A stretch of 64,000 nucleotides of DNA, taken from assembly GCF_003171515.1 (NCBI RefSeq), contig NC_089390.1:3658001-3722000 (forward strand), read 5' to 3'. Position numbers and translations under genes: made by a program. The notes beneath the pieces are model-generated. The model was not told the DNA's origin. It saw nothing but the letters and a program-made list of their open reading frames with translations, and ran no database searches. Below, piece after piece: positions 22,563 to 32,470 of this stretch (position 1 is its first letter; each line of letters starts with the position of its first letter). This DNA comes from Pyrenophora tritici-repentis. Its lineage: Eukaryota > Ascomycota > Dothideomycetes > Pleosporales > Pleosporaceae.

Positions 22563-23489
22563 AGGGTGGCATAGTTACGTGGGAGTTCAGTCTCTGGGGG
22601 CATAACGAGATGTATAGTGGGCAGGTTCACGGCAGCTACTTCACCCACCAAAATGCTGTGGTTCACACTCGGGTATTTACATATTTTCGGTCTTATTGCC
22701 TTGTGTGGGGTTCTTTTTTAATGCAACTGTTTCGTCAAAATCGTATGCTAGTCCTGTCTCTTGATCTCTCTCATGATATGGCACGCTTGATAAGCAGGGG
22801 CTTGTGGATGTCTCCTGATGTCCGGAAAGACTGGACATCGGGTATAGAGGTGCCGGAAGGGTTTGCCGGGCGTATTGCGTGACGCATTGGTGACACACGA
22901 GGGGTACAGGCCGCGAATACGCAGAACGCGAAACGAAGGTTTACTCACGACCCACGCATACCGTCTAGTTAACATCCTGTCTTGTCGTAAGAGGTGTGAG
23001 GCGTTCCATCGGTTAAGACACTAGCGTGAACCACATTGCGTCATCGCACACAAGCACAAGGACTGACATCAGTTACAATATCACATCACACAGCAAATAC
23101 GCAATTGTCGTGAAGCATTTTTGATTCCGTTATCGCATGTCCACATGGCGACGTATCAGTCAAAGGCAAGCCTCCACAAGAGGTAGCGAGCCGGTGTTAG
23201 AGTGACCGTCAGATCGCATGTTCAAAGAAACTCCCGAAGAACCCCAATGTGCTTGTTCAGCAATTGACCAGCATCCATCGCGTTCCGCAACCCAGCACAG
23301 TCGTCACCCTCGGAAATGGTAGTTGAAGCTCGCGTGTCGCAATCCGCCATTGATGTAACTTGAGGTCGGAATGCGTGTTGGACAAGTTTGGTGCGAGCCG
23401 GCCAGAGGGTCGTGCGTAGAAAACGTCGTTCAATGATCGTTATCGTTCAGAGTTGAGGTGGTGGGTACTGAGATTGAGGGGCGAGTAGT
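22563..23489. other. Intergenic
   Basis: The 3' flanks of two convergent genes (STE3-like and the eL41 gene). Open frames here are short and show no domain. Nothing else recognised. Confidence 0.5.
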
Positions 23490-23620
23490 TTATTTGCTGA
23501 ACACATGTTAGAGTCGGTTTCAAGAAATCAACTAGACAGGATAACTTACGAGCGAGCCCTAGTCTTTCTTCTCTTGCGCTTGAGACGTCGAACGCGCTTC
23601 TTCCTCCATTTGGCTCTCAT
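23490..23620 (-). CDS. RPL41: 60S ribosomal protein eL41
   Basis: This is the smallest eukaryotic ribosomal protein, 25 residues, almost all Arg and Lys, which sits at the intersubunit interface. The coding sequence is split: exon 23620-23550 encodes MRAKWRKKRVRRLKRKRRK and four more residues plus two bases of a Ser codon. After a 53-nt intron (GTAAGT...TTCAG, branch CTAAC) a 7-nt coding exon, 23496-23490, supplies the rest of Ser, then Lys and TAA. The full protein ends TRARSK as in other fungi. A further intron in the 5' UTR (GTAAGT at 23762 down to AG at 23632, 131 nt) is likely. The gene is too short for ordinary ORF finders. Its promoter region is shared with the divergent FHA kinase gene. 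Confidence 0.93.
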
Positions 23621-23631
23621 CTTGTCGGCGG

Positions 23632-23762
23632 CTGTCAGGTGCGGTCAGCGGCTGCAATTGCAATCGACGGAGTTGGCAGGAAGCGCAGAGAACCTCAATA
23701 AGCACAACCAGTACTTATCAAAGTGTTGCAAGGCACATTGGGCGCCGTGCAGAATAACTTAC
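23632..23762 (-). other. Probable 5' UTR intron of RPL41
   Basis: On the minus strand GTAAGTTATT begins at 23762 and CTGACAG ends at 23632, eleven bases before the eL41 ATG. Consensus donor and acceptor in the right place. No transcript evidence. Confidence 0.5.
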
Positions 23763-23978
23763 ATTGCTGAAGAGATGAGTGTCGTGGGTGAGGAAGCAAG
23801 AGTTCCAGGAGAGCTCACGAAATAACTAGGTGGGTGCGGGGCTCGCTTAACGAAAGTGGCTTGGCGCCTCAGCCTTGGAACGACGCCAAACTCGATACGC
23901 GTCGCGTCACCTTCCCTACGTCAACTCTCACTCGCTCATTCTACAACAGTGGTCTTACCGACGACGTCGTGTCGCAGG

Positions 23979-26248
23979 ATGGAAGGGCAGGTCACGGCAT
24001 ATTTACATATTCGAGTCGCTGGCCAAGACGCATATGGTAGACTGAAGATCGTCGAGTCATGATCTCAGACTAACATGTGCAGGCATGCACGGCAGCAGCA
24101 TTGAAGTGTGCGGGAATGAGCAGTTCTACCTGGGGAGAGATACAGCGCTCTGGTGAGAGCAGTGTACTCCTCGCTGTGATATGAGCTTGTTCTGACCTCG
24201 GCACCAGTCGTTATGCCTGGTACGAGGACCTGACTATTTCACGAGTGCATCTACGCATACACTGCATTCTTTACGATCAAGACCCGGATTCCACTATCGC
24301 CCCGTTTGTTTATGCGACCGACCTTTCAGCCAATGGTACCTATCTGAAAAGGAGTAATTTGGAATGTACCGCGTCACAAGGTCCCGGTATTCTGATGGGT
24401 CGCAATAGCACTTTCCTATTAGATGACAGAGACGAAATCAGTATCTCAGAGACCGTCACATTGATCTACCGATCCAAAAGTCCTTTGCAGCTGATGAGTC
24501 TCACGGCCTTGCAAGAAAAAGAGAGGCAGACGTTTGCATCGCGCTTTCTTGTCACTGGCCGTCTCCTCGGCGAGGGCGGGTATGGAAAGGTGCTTGTTGG
24601 CATCAACCAGAACACCCAGCGACAACTCGCATGCAAGATCATTCGAATAGACAAACTTTACAACACACTAGCTGTGCAGAACCTGCGCCTGCCCAGTGGC
24701 GGACGGCAGGAGCGTGAGCCTCAGACCAAGAAACGATGGCCCACAAGAGTCGCCAGTTGTTTCCGCGAATTTGACATACTCAAAGATCTCACTCATCCGA
24801 ACACCATTGCTCTGGAAAAAGTTTTCTGGAGCCCAAGCACTATCTATATTTTCCTGGAGCTTGCTACAGGCGGTGACTTGTTCTCTTTCATCAACTTCAA
24901 GGGCGGCAAGCTTGATGACACACAGGCGGCGACTGTTGTGCATCAAATCCTCAAAGGTGTTGAGTATCTTCACGGCCAAGGTATCGCACACCGCGACCTT
25001 AAGCCTGACAACATTCTAATGACCTCGTTTGAAGAAGATGCTCGTGTCGTCATCAGTGACTTTGGCGCAGCTAGATTTCTACCTGGTGCCAAAACGCCAA
25101 GCTCATCGCAGTCCAACAAATACCAGCGAATGTTCTCTGTAGTTGGGACTTTCGAATACACCGCGCCTGAGATCTTCCGGCTGAACCGTGCCATTCCAGC
25201 TGACGGTGGTTACTCAAAGAGCGTAGACATGTGGTCTATCGGCTCTATCACGGCTATCCTGTTAACGGGTGATGCTCTCTTTATTGACCGTTCCCATCCC
25301 GAGTACCATACGAACCCTAAAGACGTAATTGTTGGTCTCGCAGCCGTCTGTGATCTGAGTGTGCTGGACGAGGACCACCATCCATGTTGGATGACAGTTG
25401 GTGGCCTCCCCAAGCATTTCATCAAGAACCTGTTAGTCTTGAAAGAGGAAGACCGGATGACTGCATCAATGGCTCTTGCACATTCCTGGTTCTCCGAGAA
25501 CACCAAAAAGACGTATGCACGGACAATTGCCGCCTGGAAACCCCCCAAAAAGAACATTCAACTGGTCGAACGCATTACCAGTCCCTTGCCCGCTTCTGGT
25601 ATATCCAACAAAACATCAAGCCATGTTACAACCTCGCGCCATCTTGGTGACATAGGTTCGCAGATTCGACCCCCCAACACCTCACTGCCGTCTATTATAG
25701 AGGATCATGAGCCAGCCCAGTGTGCAAGCCAAGTGAAACTTTCATCAAGCAAAGGCAAAGCTACTACACCGCATCTTCGATCAGGGGGTCAGCTCACCCA
25801 TCGCGAACTGCAGCTACCTCAAACAGGCGTCATATTCGGAAGCCCTGGGCACCAAATTTCACTTTTGAAGTCAGCCACACCAGGTATGGATGTTGACGAT
25901 ATGGATGACGGCGAAGACTCGGACTGCTCTGGGGAGAGCTTAAATCGGGTTACGAACAATTACTCACAGCGAAGAGAGTACATACGACACTTGCAGCACC
26001 AGGAGTATCAGTCGGGGCACGGCTCAATTCAAGTACACCAAACGCCTTTTGATGAATACGTGAATTATGAGGGGCGCAGAGATGAGCACACAGTTGACGA
26101 AGTTTACTACCAGGAGGCTCAAGACCCCGAAAACGATTCAGTTTGTGTACAAGAGACGCCCCCGGAGTTGATGCGGAAGCGGGGACGCGCCTATGATCAA
26201 GCGCTGCCAGCTTACAAGCGGCGTTTCGCTATTGGTAGTTCGGGATGA
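23979..26248 (+). CDS. FHA-domain serine/threonine kinase (Chk2/Rad53/Mek1-like)
   Basis: Three exons, 23979-24036, 24083-24152 and 24208-26248, give 722 aa; introns are 46 and 55 nt. The N-terminal FHA domain (about residues 5-130) is complete only after splicing: FYLGRD, then SRVHLRIHC, then ANGTYLKR, which are the phosphothreonine-binding residues. The kinase domain (about 155-470) has the P-loop GEGGYGKV, ACKII with the catalytic Lys, HRDLKPDN, DFGAARF and GTFEYTAPE. The remaining 250 residues are Ser/Gln-rich and probably disordered, ending in a basic stretch. FHA plus kinase in this order is typical of checkpoint kinases such as Rad53, Cds1, Dun1 and the meiotic Mek1, so a DNA-damage or meiotic role is likely. 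Which one cannot be settled here. The upstream in-frame extension lacks a Met. Confidence 0.88.
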
Positions 26249-26623
26249 ATCTCGTTGAACATGCTCACGCAAAGGAAATTAATCTCTCTCACTAGGGGCT
26301 TCGATCTAGGATCATGAGCCCCGGCTAACATCCAGGGTCATTGGTATTACATCTAGCAGGTATGGCGCTAGAACGATGCAGATTTGTACATCGTAGTTTT
26401 TTACTGGGAAATGACACGTTCACAAAAATAGTGTTCATCCCATTCCGGTGGCTCTACCAGAACTCCTATTCCAAAAAAGACCGCTTTGTCGCATGCGGCA
26501 TGCCATTAATGTAAGATGTGCAAGAGCAGAATCGCAAGATGGTTCCACACTAAGTGTGCAACCTGGAGTGTGAGTGTGCAGTATGCGTGCAGGAGGCAAT
26601 GGCGTCAAATACACCGCATACAT
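26249..26623. other. Intergenic
   Basis: The 375-bp 3' flank of the kinase gene up to the E2 relic. Nothing recognised. Confidence 0.5.
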
Positions 26624-27121
26624 TTACGTAAACCCAATAGATACAGAATTCGGCATTGCACACATCTCCGTCCACCCCTTTGCATGTTTCAAATACGCCT
26701 CCCCCCGATTCGCAAACTCATTCGCCAAGACAATTTCTGCCACACTCTCCAACTACGGATGGTCCAACAACGTGCTCAAACTCAGAAGTACCTTTTCTAT
26801 CGTATGATTGTGGTGCCAGTCACTCCCCAGCATCTTCCAGCTCACAGCGCCCGTTCTCCCATTCACATTTGGGCGGTAGATTTTGCTTGTGAAGTTTAGT
26901 TTTGGTGGCCCTGCGGGATAACTAATCATCGGTGAATTGGACGTGGAAGGCAAAGGTACCGCCTTCGTAGGGCGAGTTTTGCAGGCCTTGGAGAAAACCA
27001 TGCCAGGTGAAGAGGTCACTGTTGAGGAGGGAGACGGTGTAGTTTGTGTGTGGGGCTTGGCGGAGACTGTGGTAGTTATTCTTTTCCAAGGCGCTTTTTC
27101 GTGGGTGTCATTGTTGGCCTG
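26624..27121 (-). pseudogene. Decayed E2 ubiquitin-conjugating enzyme-like gene
   Basis: Read downwards in three frames the sequence follows a whole E2 fold. Helix 1 is MTPTKKRLGKE. In a second frame come NYTVSLLNSDLFTWHGFLQG and NSPYEGGTFAFHVQF. In the third come YPAGPPKLNFTSKIYRPNVN, GRTGAVSWKML, SDWHHNHTIEKVLLSLSTLL and, past a stop, LESVAEIVLANEF and YLKHAKGWTEM. Lesions are a frame change near 27075-27085, another near 26920-26925, and an in-frame TAG at 26753-26755. The conserved HPN reads RPN, and the active-site Cys (normally in an ICLDIL context) is Ser in AVSWKML. No splice signals explain the frame changes. It is therefore a relic of a catalytically dead or dying paralogue, not an expressed E2. 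Confidence 0.75.
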
Positions 27122-28902
27122 GATCAATAGTCTTCGCAAATGCCTTGTAGAGGATGCATCAAAGCTGTATCCTCTGTGCGTTTGAAGTCGCGACTTTGAG
27201 ATCGGGAAATCTCCAGGCTGGTCGTGCCGAGTTGCGCTCTGGCATACGTCATGGCGATATCGCGCCTGCTTCCGGAGTTCCTCTATCTTCAGCGCTCTCT
27301 CTTCCACTAGAACCATTCATCGTCATCCATCACAAAGAGGCATACATTTTGCAGTCTTCAATTTCTTGTTGCCAAGCCAGAATAGTGTCTATCAGCTCGA
27401 TTCCCTCTACGTCCCTTCACTCCCAGGGCGCACCTATCCCCACATTACACTTACAGCCAAGAGCTCTGAAGTCGCAATTTAATCTCCCGCTGTCGCAGTT
27501 ATTGCAAGCCATCACGCGCACCGTCCCAGATCCCTTGCTACTTCAGTTGCTCTCTGCAGGAGGCAGCAAGTTAATCTTACATCTTAATCCCTACCAGGTT
27601 GAAAGCGCAGTCCATGCGCCTTTCTATCTTGAGTTTTGTAGTCAGCTTTTGGACTGACCCAGAATCATTCGAGCTTCACAACCGCCGCTTCATCCCGGCC
27701 GTCATCCCGGCCGCATGTCGTCCTTTCCTTTTCTGGATTCGGCACATGCACGTCCCACTATCTCTTCCATTACCCTGGGAACTGGGGCTCAGCCCCCTCT
27801 ACATACATATGCGCCAATGACATGTTTCCTCTTTCCCTCTGGAATATTTGGTTCTTTCTATGTCTACAAAAAAGTGACTCAGCTTTGGGAAAGGTGGCCA
27901 TGAGTGATCATTAGGGGGATTGGGATCAAACCGAATTACCAACTCGTGAAGCGATCGAGTCGGCGAAGTCGGTGACTGCGACATTCAAATGCATAGTGAT
28001 TGGGCACACCTTTGGGGTCTTTGATAGGATTGAACTGCTGTGTCCGATACATAACATGTATGTTAAGCGGCCTAATCACATACGGGAATTGCTACAGGCG
28101 AGCCAAGCCCCTTTTGAATGTCAGCTTGCGCTTACTTTCTCCCGCATGGAAATCCTCATCAACGCCAGCTTTAAGAAAAATCACGTTGAATACGCTCGAT
28201 CAACCTTTCATTCAGTAGATCAGGTGAGCGATGGTTTTTCGCATCGGCTGGTACTAGTTCACGAACAGCCTGAACAAACTTTCGGATGGATGGCGATCTT
28301 CTGATGTTGTGAGCATTATTGTACAACACGGTATGTGCTGCTATATAGAGATAAAATACAACCACCAAATGACCGTATGTCCCTGATTGATACTTGCGCT
28401 TGTGTTTCACTAACCTTTCAGAAAAAGCGGCAAGCTCCACAAGCTGTTCAAAGAGTAAGGATATATCTGGCCTGGCTATCATCGTGTGCATTCCAGCGAC
28501 AAGAACGTCAATTATCTCTAACTACTTCCAGAAATCACACGCAGTCGGGTCATCGTTACCGCCCTTTGTAGGAATACGATGCCTTCGCGCATACGAGAAT
28601 GTCGTGTTGGTACAGGGTCGTATTATCCTGGCCATATATTAATCTCGTTACAGCCCTGCTATACGACTCCGACTCCGACGAAAGCTCGTACGTACGGCAT
28701 ATGCCGGGATTTCCGTCAAGGGCAAAACCTCTATGGCCATTGCACAGTGCCTGGTATATCAAGTGCCCATGATACCGCCCTAGCTAGAGAACAAGGCAAG
28801 CTTTGGGATCGCCGTTGGTCTCATAAAGCCTATCCACTCGTTACGAACTCTTACAGTCTTTACCTTAATATTGTGTCATTACAATAATACTGCATTACAA
28901 AA
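27122..28902. other. Intergenic, no recognised gene
   Basis: 1.8 kb between the E2 relic and the S41-like gene. Several frames of 60-170 codons are open on both strands, none with a recognisable domain. A duplicated CCCGGCCG-like word near 27700 is the only local repeat noticed. Confidence 0.45.
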
Positions 28903-31359
28903 ATGGCTCGCCTCCTCCACGCCGTGGCGTGTCTCTCTTTGGCATCTGGTGCCCTTTCTGCGAGTCTGTCACTGTCAAACTATGCACAACTTCGAGATCG
29001 AGCCTCTGGGGCAAGCCCTTGCGCCCAGGTTCGCGATTTGTCTGCGGCTTTCATAGCCGACCCGGCCAATGGTAACTTTTCTCCAACAGTACCGGCAGAA
29101 TTGGCTTATGGTGAGAGCTTCCTACATTAGCTGCATACAAGACGTCAACTGACTTTCCTTTCCAGAATGTCTCACTTCAGTACCGTTTCGAAAGGACGTT
29201 GCCCTCACTTTGGTGGATCAGGTGGTGCTATACTCGAAGTTCGCGAGCACCGTATCCATGGCCAAGAACCCACCCCCTGAGTACCGTCAGAATGTGCAAC
29301 CACCCTACGATCTTATGGCAGCTCTTGCCAACGTTCGAGGGAAAGTACTATCATCAAGTTATAAGAGTGAGTTCGAGGTAAGCTTTGTCTCCACATTACA
29401 CCTGTGGTAGATATAAACTAACTTTTCAGTTTTCTATGGGCCTTGTGAACGCCATTCGAGGCATGCATGATGAGTTTTTCTCGTATGTCATGGATATCCA
29501 CACAGCGTTTCTCTTTTTGCGCACAACTATGATCGTCTCGGTTTCCGTTGATGGCAAGCTCCCGGAAATCTACTCCTGGCATGATTTGGCCGACGAGAAA
29601 AACAAGACGGCCAAATACAAGCCTTCTGCTATTACACACATCAATGGTCAACCCGCCACTGCCTTTCTAGAGAAAGAGTCGAAGACTTTGTTTGCCAAGG
29701 ATCCAGATGCGGCGTACAACAAAATGATGAGCAGTCTGTCTGGTACTCACACAAGTTCATTTGCGATGGCCAAGGGCGCATTTGCTGCGGGTGGAGACCT
29801 TGGAACTGACTACCCTGGTCCTACTACTACATACCGATTTGCAAACGGTACGACAACTGTTAAACAAAATCAAGCTATCGTTCTCATCCCCTTCGATGGA
29901 GTTAATGATGGAAAAAGCTTGGCCGACCTCTGGTTCCCTCCTCCTCCTCCTCCACAGGATTCAACTCCGCAGAATTCAAGTGAGCAGACTCCAAGTAGGC
30001 AGAATTTTCTTCCGTCGGATGACGGACCAGTGAACCGTACCGCAATTGCAGTACCTCCAATTGGCTACCCACCGCCAGAATTCTACCTTGATACTAACGA
30101 TGCCGGCGGTTACCTTCTCGGTGGTCAATACTCAGATGTTGCTGTACTTGCTATTGGTAGTATTGGTGGCAGAGGTGCGAAGGTGTTTCAAGATGCTATT
30201 TTTGATTTCATCACCAAGGTCAAGGCACAGGGAAAGAAGAAGCTCATCATCGACCTCTCTTCCAACACTGGCGGCAACGTCCCATTGGCATACGATCTAT
30301 ACAAGATGCTGTTTCCATCCGGAGACACCTCTGCGTTGGCAGATCGCTTCCGCGCCTTCAACATCACCGAGTTGATGGTGGAGTACTTTTCTGAACTTTC
30401 CAACGATTATCCACGTTCTGCAAACAGCGCAAACGACACTGTCGCTTATGTGAACCAGTACTTCTTATCAGATACCTTCAATAAGGATACAGATATGGAT
30501 ATCAACGGAAAGCCATTCAAGACTTGGCAACAGAAGTTTGGCCCAGATCTGCATCAAAATGACGACGCCTTCAGCAGCCTCTTCCGGTGGAATTTCAGCG
30601 ATCCGGATGTAGCATACTTCTCTGCAAATGCCAGTATCCACGGCTTCGGATCACTGGCAGCCTATGTCCACGCTCAACAGCCATTCAAACCCAGTGATAT
30701 CATTATCGTCTCGGACGGCCAGGTCGGGGGAGCAACCGCTGTGTTCACTGAGCTCATGCGAAAGCAGGGTGCCAAGTTTGTTTCTATTGGAGGCCGCTCA
30801 CATCGGGGGAAGATGCAAGTCGTTGGCAATACTGCATCAACAGGCGTGCTCAACGCCGCATACATCTCGGCCACAGCCACGACACTCATGCGTACTCTTT
30901 CCGACGATAACGAAGCCGCTCGACTCAACAGAACCGATATGAACCAATTCTATGATACGACCTTGTTCGATCGATTGTCGCCAGGCAACTTTATGGGTGT
31001 CCCTTATCGTAATGGGTATCGCGTGAACGACAAGTCAAACATTCCCATACATTTCAAGTATACGCCTGCAGAATGCCGTATGTTCTACACAAAGGCGATG
31101 GCTCTAGATATGTCTGCTGTTTGGGAGGCTGTTGCTGACTCTGCCTGGGGCACCAAGTGCCACTGTGTTGATGGTTCTCTTCGGAGTCCAGGCCAGAAAT
31201 CAAGCCTACTGTCGGATCGTGAGTATCAGTAGAGACGTCGGCTGCTTGACACTTCGGCCCGACTTCGGCCCACCTTGCGCAGAGCTTAGGTATACCTTCG
31301 TAGCAGCTATGTTCGTAGACAATCAACAAGAACAATCACCGAACAGAATGCATTACTAG
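28903..31359 (+). CDS. Secreted S41-family peptidase-like protein, nucleophile not conserved
   Basis: Exons 28903-29110, 29166-29377, 29430-31218 and, most likely, 31283-31359. The last intron (GTGAGT...GCGCAG, 64 nt) is optional: without it the protein ends at 31232. Lengths are 761 aa with it, 740 without. Residues 1-19 form a signal peptide (MARLLHAVACLSLASGALSA). The middle matches fungal S41/tail-specific-protease-like proteins: IRGMHDEFFSYVMD, VSVSVDGKLPEIY, SDVAVLAIGSI, LIIDLSSNTGGNVPLAYDLY and MLFPSG. In the segment where these proteins usually have TDGxCASTC, this one has SDGQVGGATAVF, so the expected catalytic Ser is Gly. A Pro-rich linker PPPPPQDSTP lies near residue 325. Several N-glycosylation sequons are present. 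Probably a secreted pseudo-protease, or a member using other chemistry. Confidence 0.8.
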
Positions 31360-32470
31360 TTATCGTTATTTCCCTTTACGCACTTAGTGCAAAGCCAACC
31401 AACACCTACATAAGCGCGAGCTTAATACTGTAGAGTTGGCGCACACCGAAAAGATTCAGGCTTGGAAGAACGGTCCTGTGCCGGGCAACTTCGTCACTGC
31501 TATGAATGCAAAGGTGGCTGTCGGGGGTAGACTTCCAAACCTTCAGACCATTGGTGGGCTTTAGAACCAACTACCCGAGGAATCCAGCGAGTCATTCTTT
31601 TTTTCGTACCTTGCTTCGTGTGTTGCTTTGTCGACACTGCCGCTACGCCATTCAAGCTGCTTTCTTCGACGGAACCGTCTTTTGGGGGGAGGAAACAGTT
31701 GTAATTGTTAGTGTAGGAAATATAAACTTCTTTCGCAAATCCGTTGGACTTACACTCTGTTCTCCTGTCAGAGATTATCCCTTGAAAACTTATCATGAAA
31801 CGCTCTGCTTCTCTTTACTTGACAACAGTGTAAGCATCGGATAGAATGACAGCTCCGCCACCTGCTCCTCCATTCCCATTCGGCTTCAGCACTTCGTACA
31901 AGCAGAAAATCGCCGTTTAAGCGGTATGGTATCCTGCCGTGACCTGTGCCGTAAACGTATACCTATGATCTCAGGCCACTGTCGGCGCCGAACTGTGAGT
32001 TGAGGAAGCTGTTGAGGGCATGCAAGGACAGGCAGGGATGGGCCGGGGATCGCTCGCGTTCCAATTGCAATAGGATACAAGGCTATTCAGCTTGCTCTCA
32101 GCACGTTTAAAGCGTTGGATTTTTTGGACTTGACTACAATATCGCAGTCTATACCCTAATTACGAACCCAAGACAGAGCCCGGGTCGGTTGTAGCTATAT
32201 GTACTATTAAGACTACAGTGTACAAGGGAGTGAGGACAGAAGCCGCCCATAAGACTCAGCATGCTATGCCATAACAAGACAAACTCCATTTCGAAGGAAA
32301 TGACACTGAAATCCCACATTCTTCGATCATGCAAAAGCCGTCTTCGTCATGTACGTTCTTTGATGCAACCATAACTCCTTGCCCACCCTCTATAGCCATA
32401 CTGTTTTCCTTTCGTTCCACTCATCTTCTCACATGGAGTTTTTCATGTACTAGAGAACGCCAGTCTATTT
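31360..32470. other. Intergenic, no recognised gene
   Basis: 1.1 kb between two convergent genes. Short overlapping frames at 31500-31844 on both strands lack any recognisable domain. Nothing else seen. Confidence 0.45.

Noticed and set aside
27154..28571. Several frames of 70-167 codons
   Set aside because: Composition and lack of motifs look like random open frames; no splice sites join them into a recognisable protein.
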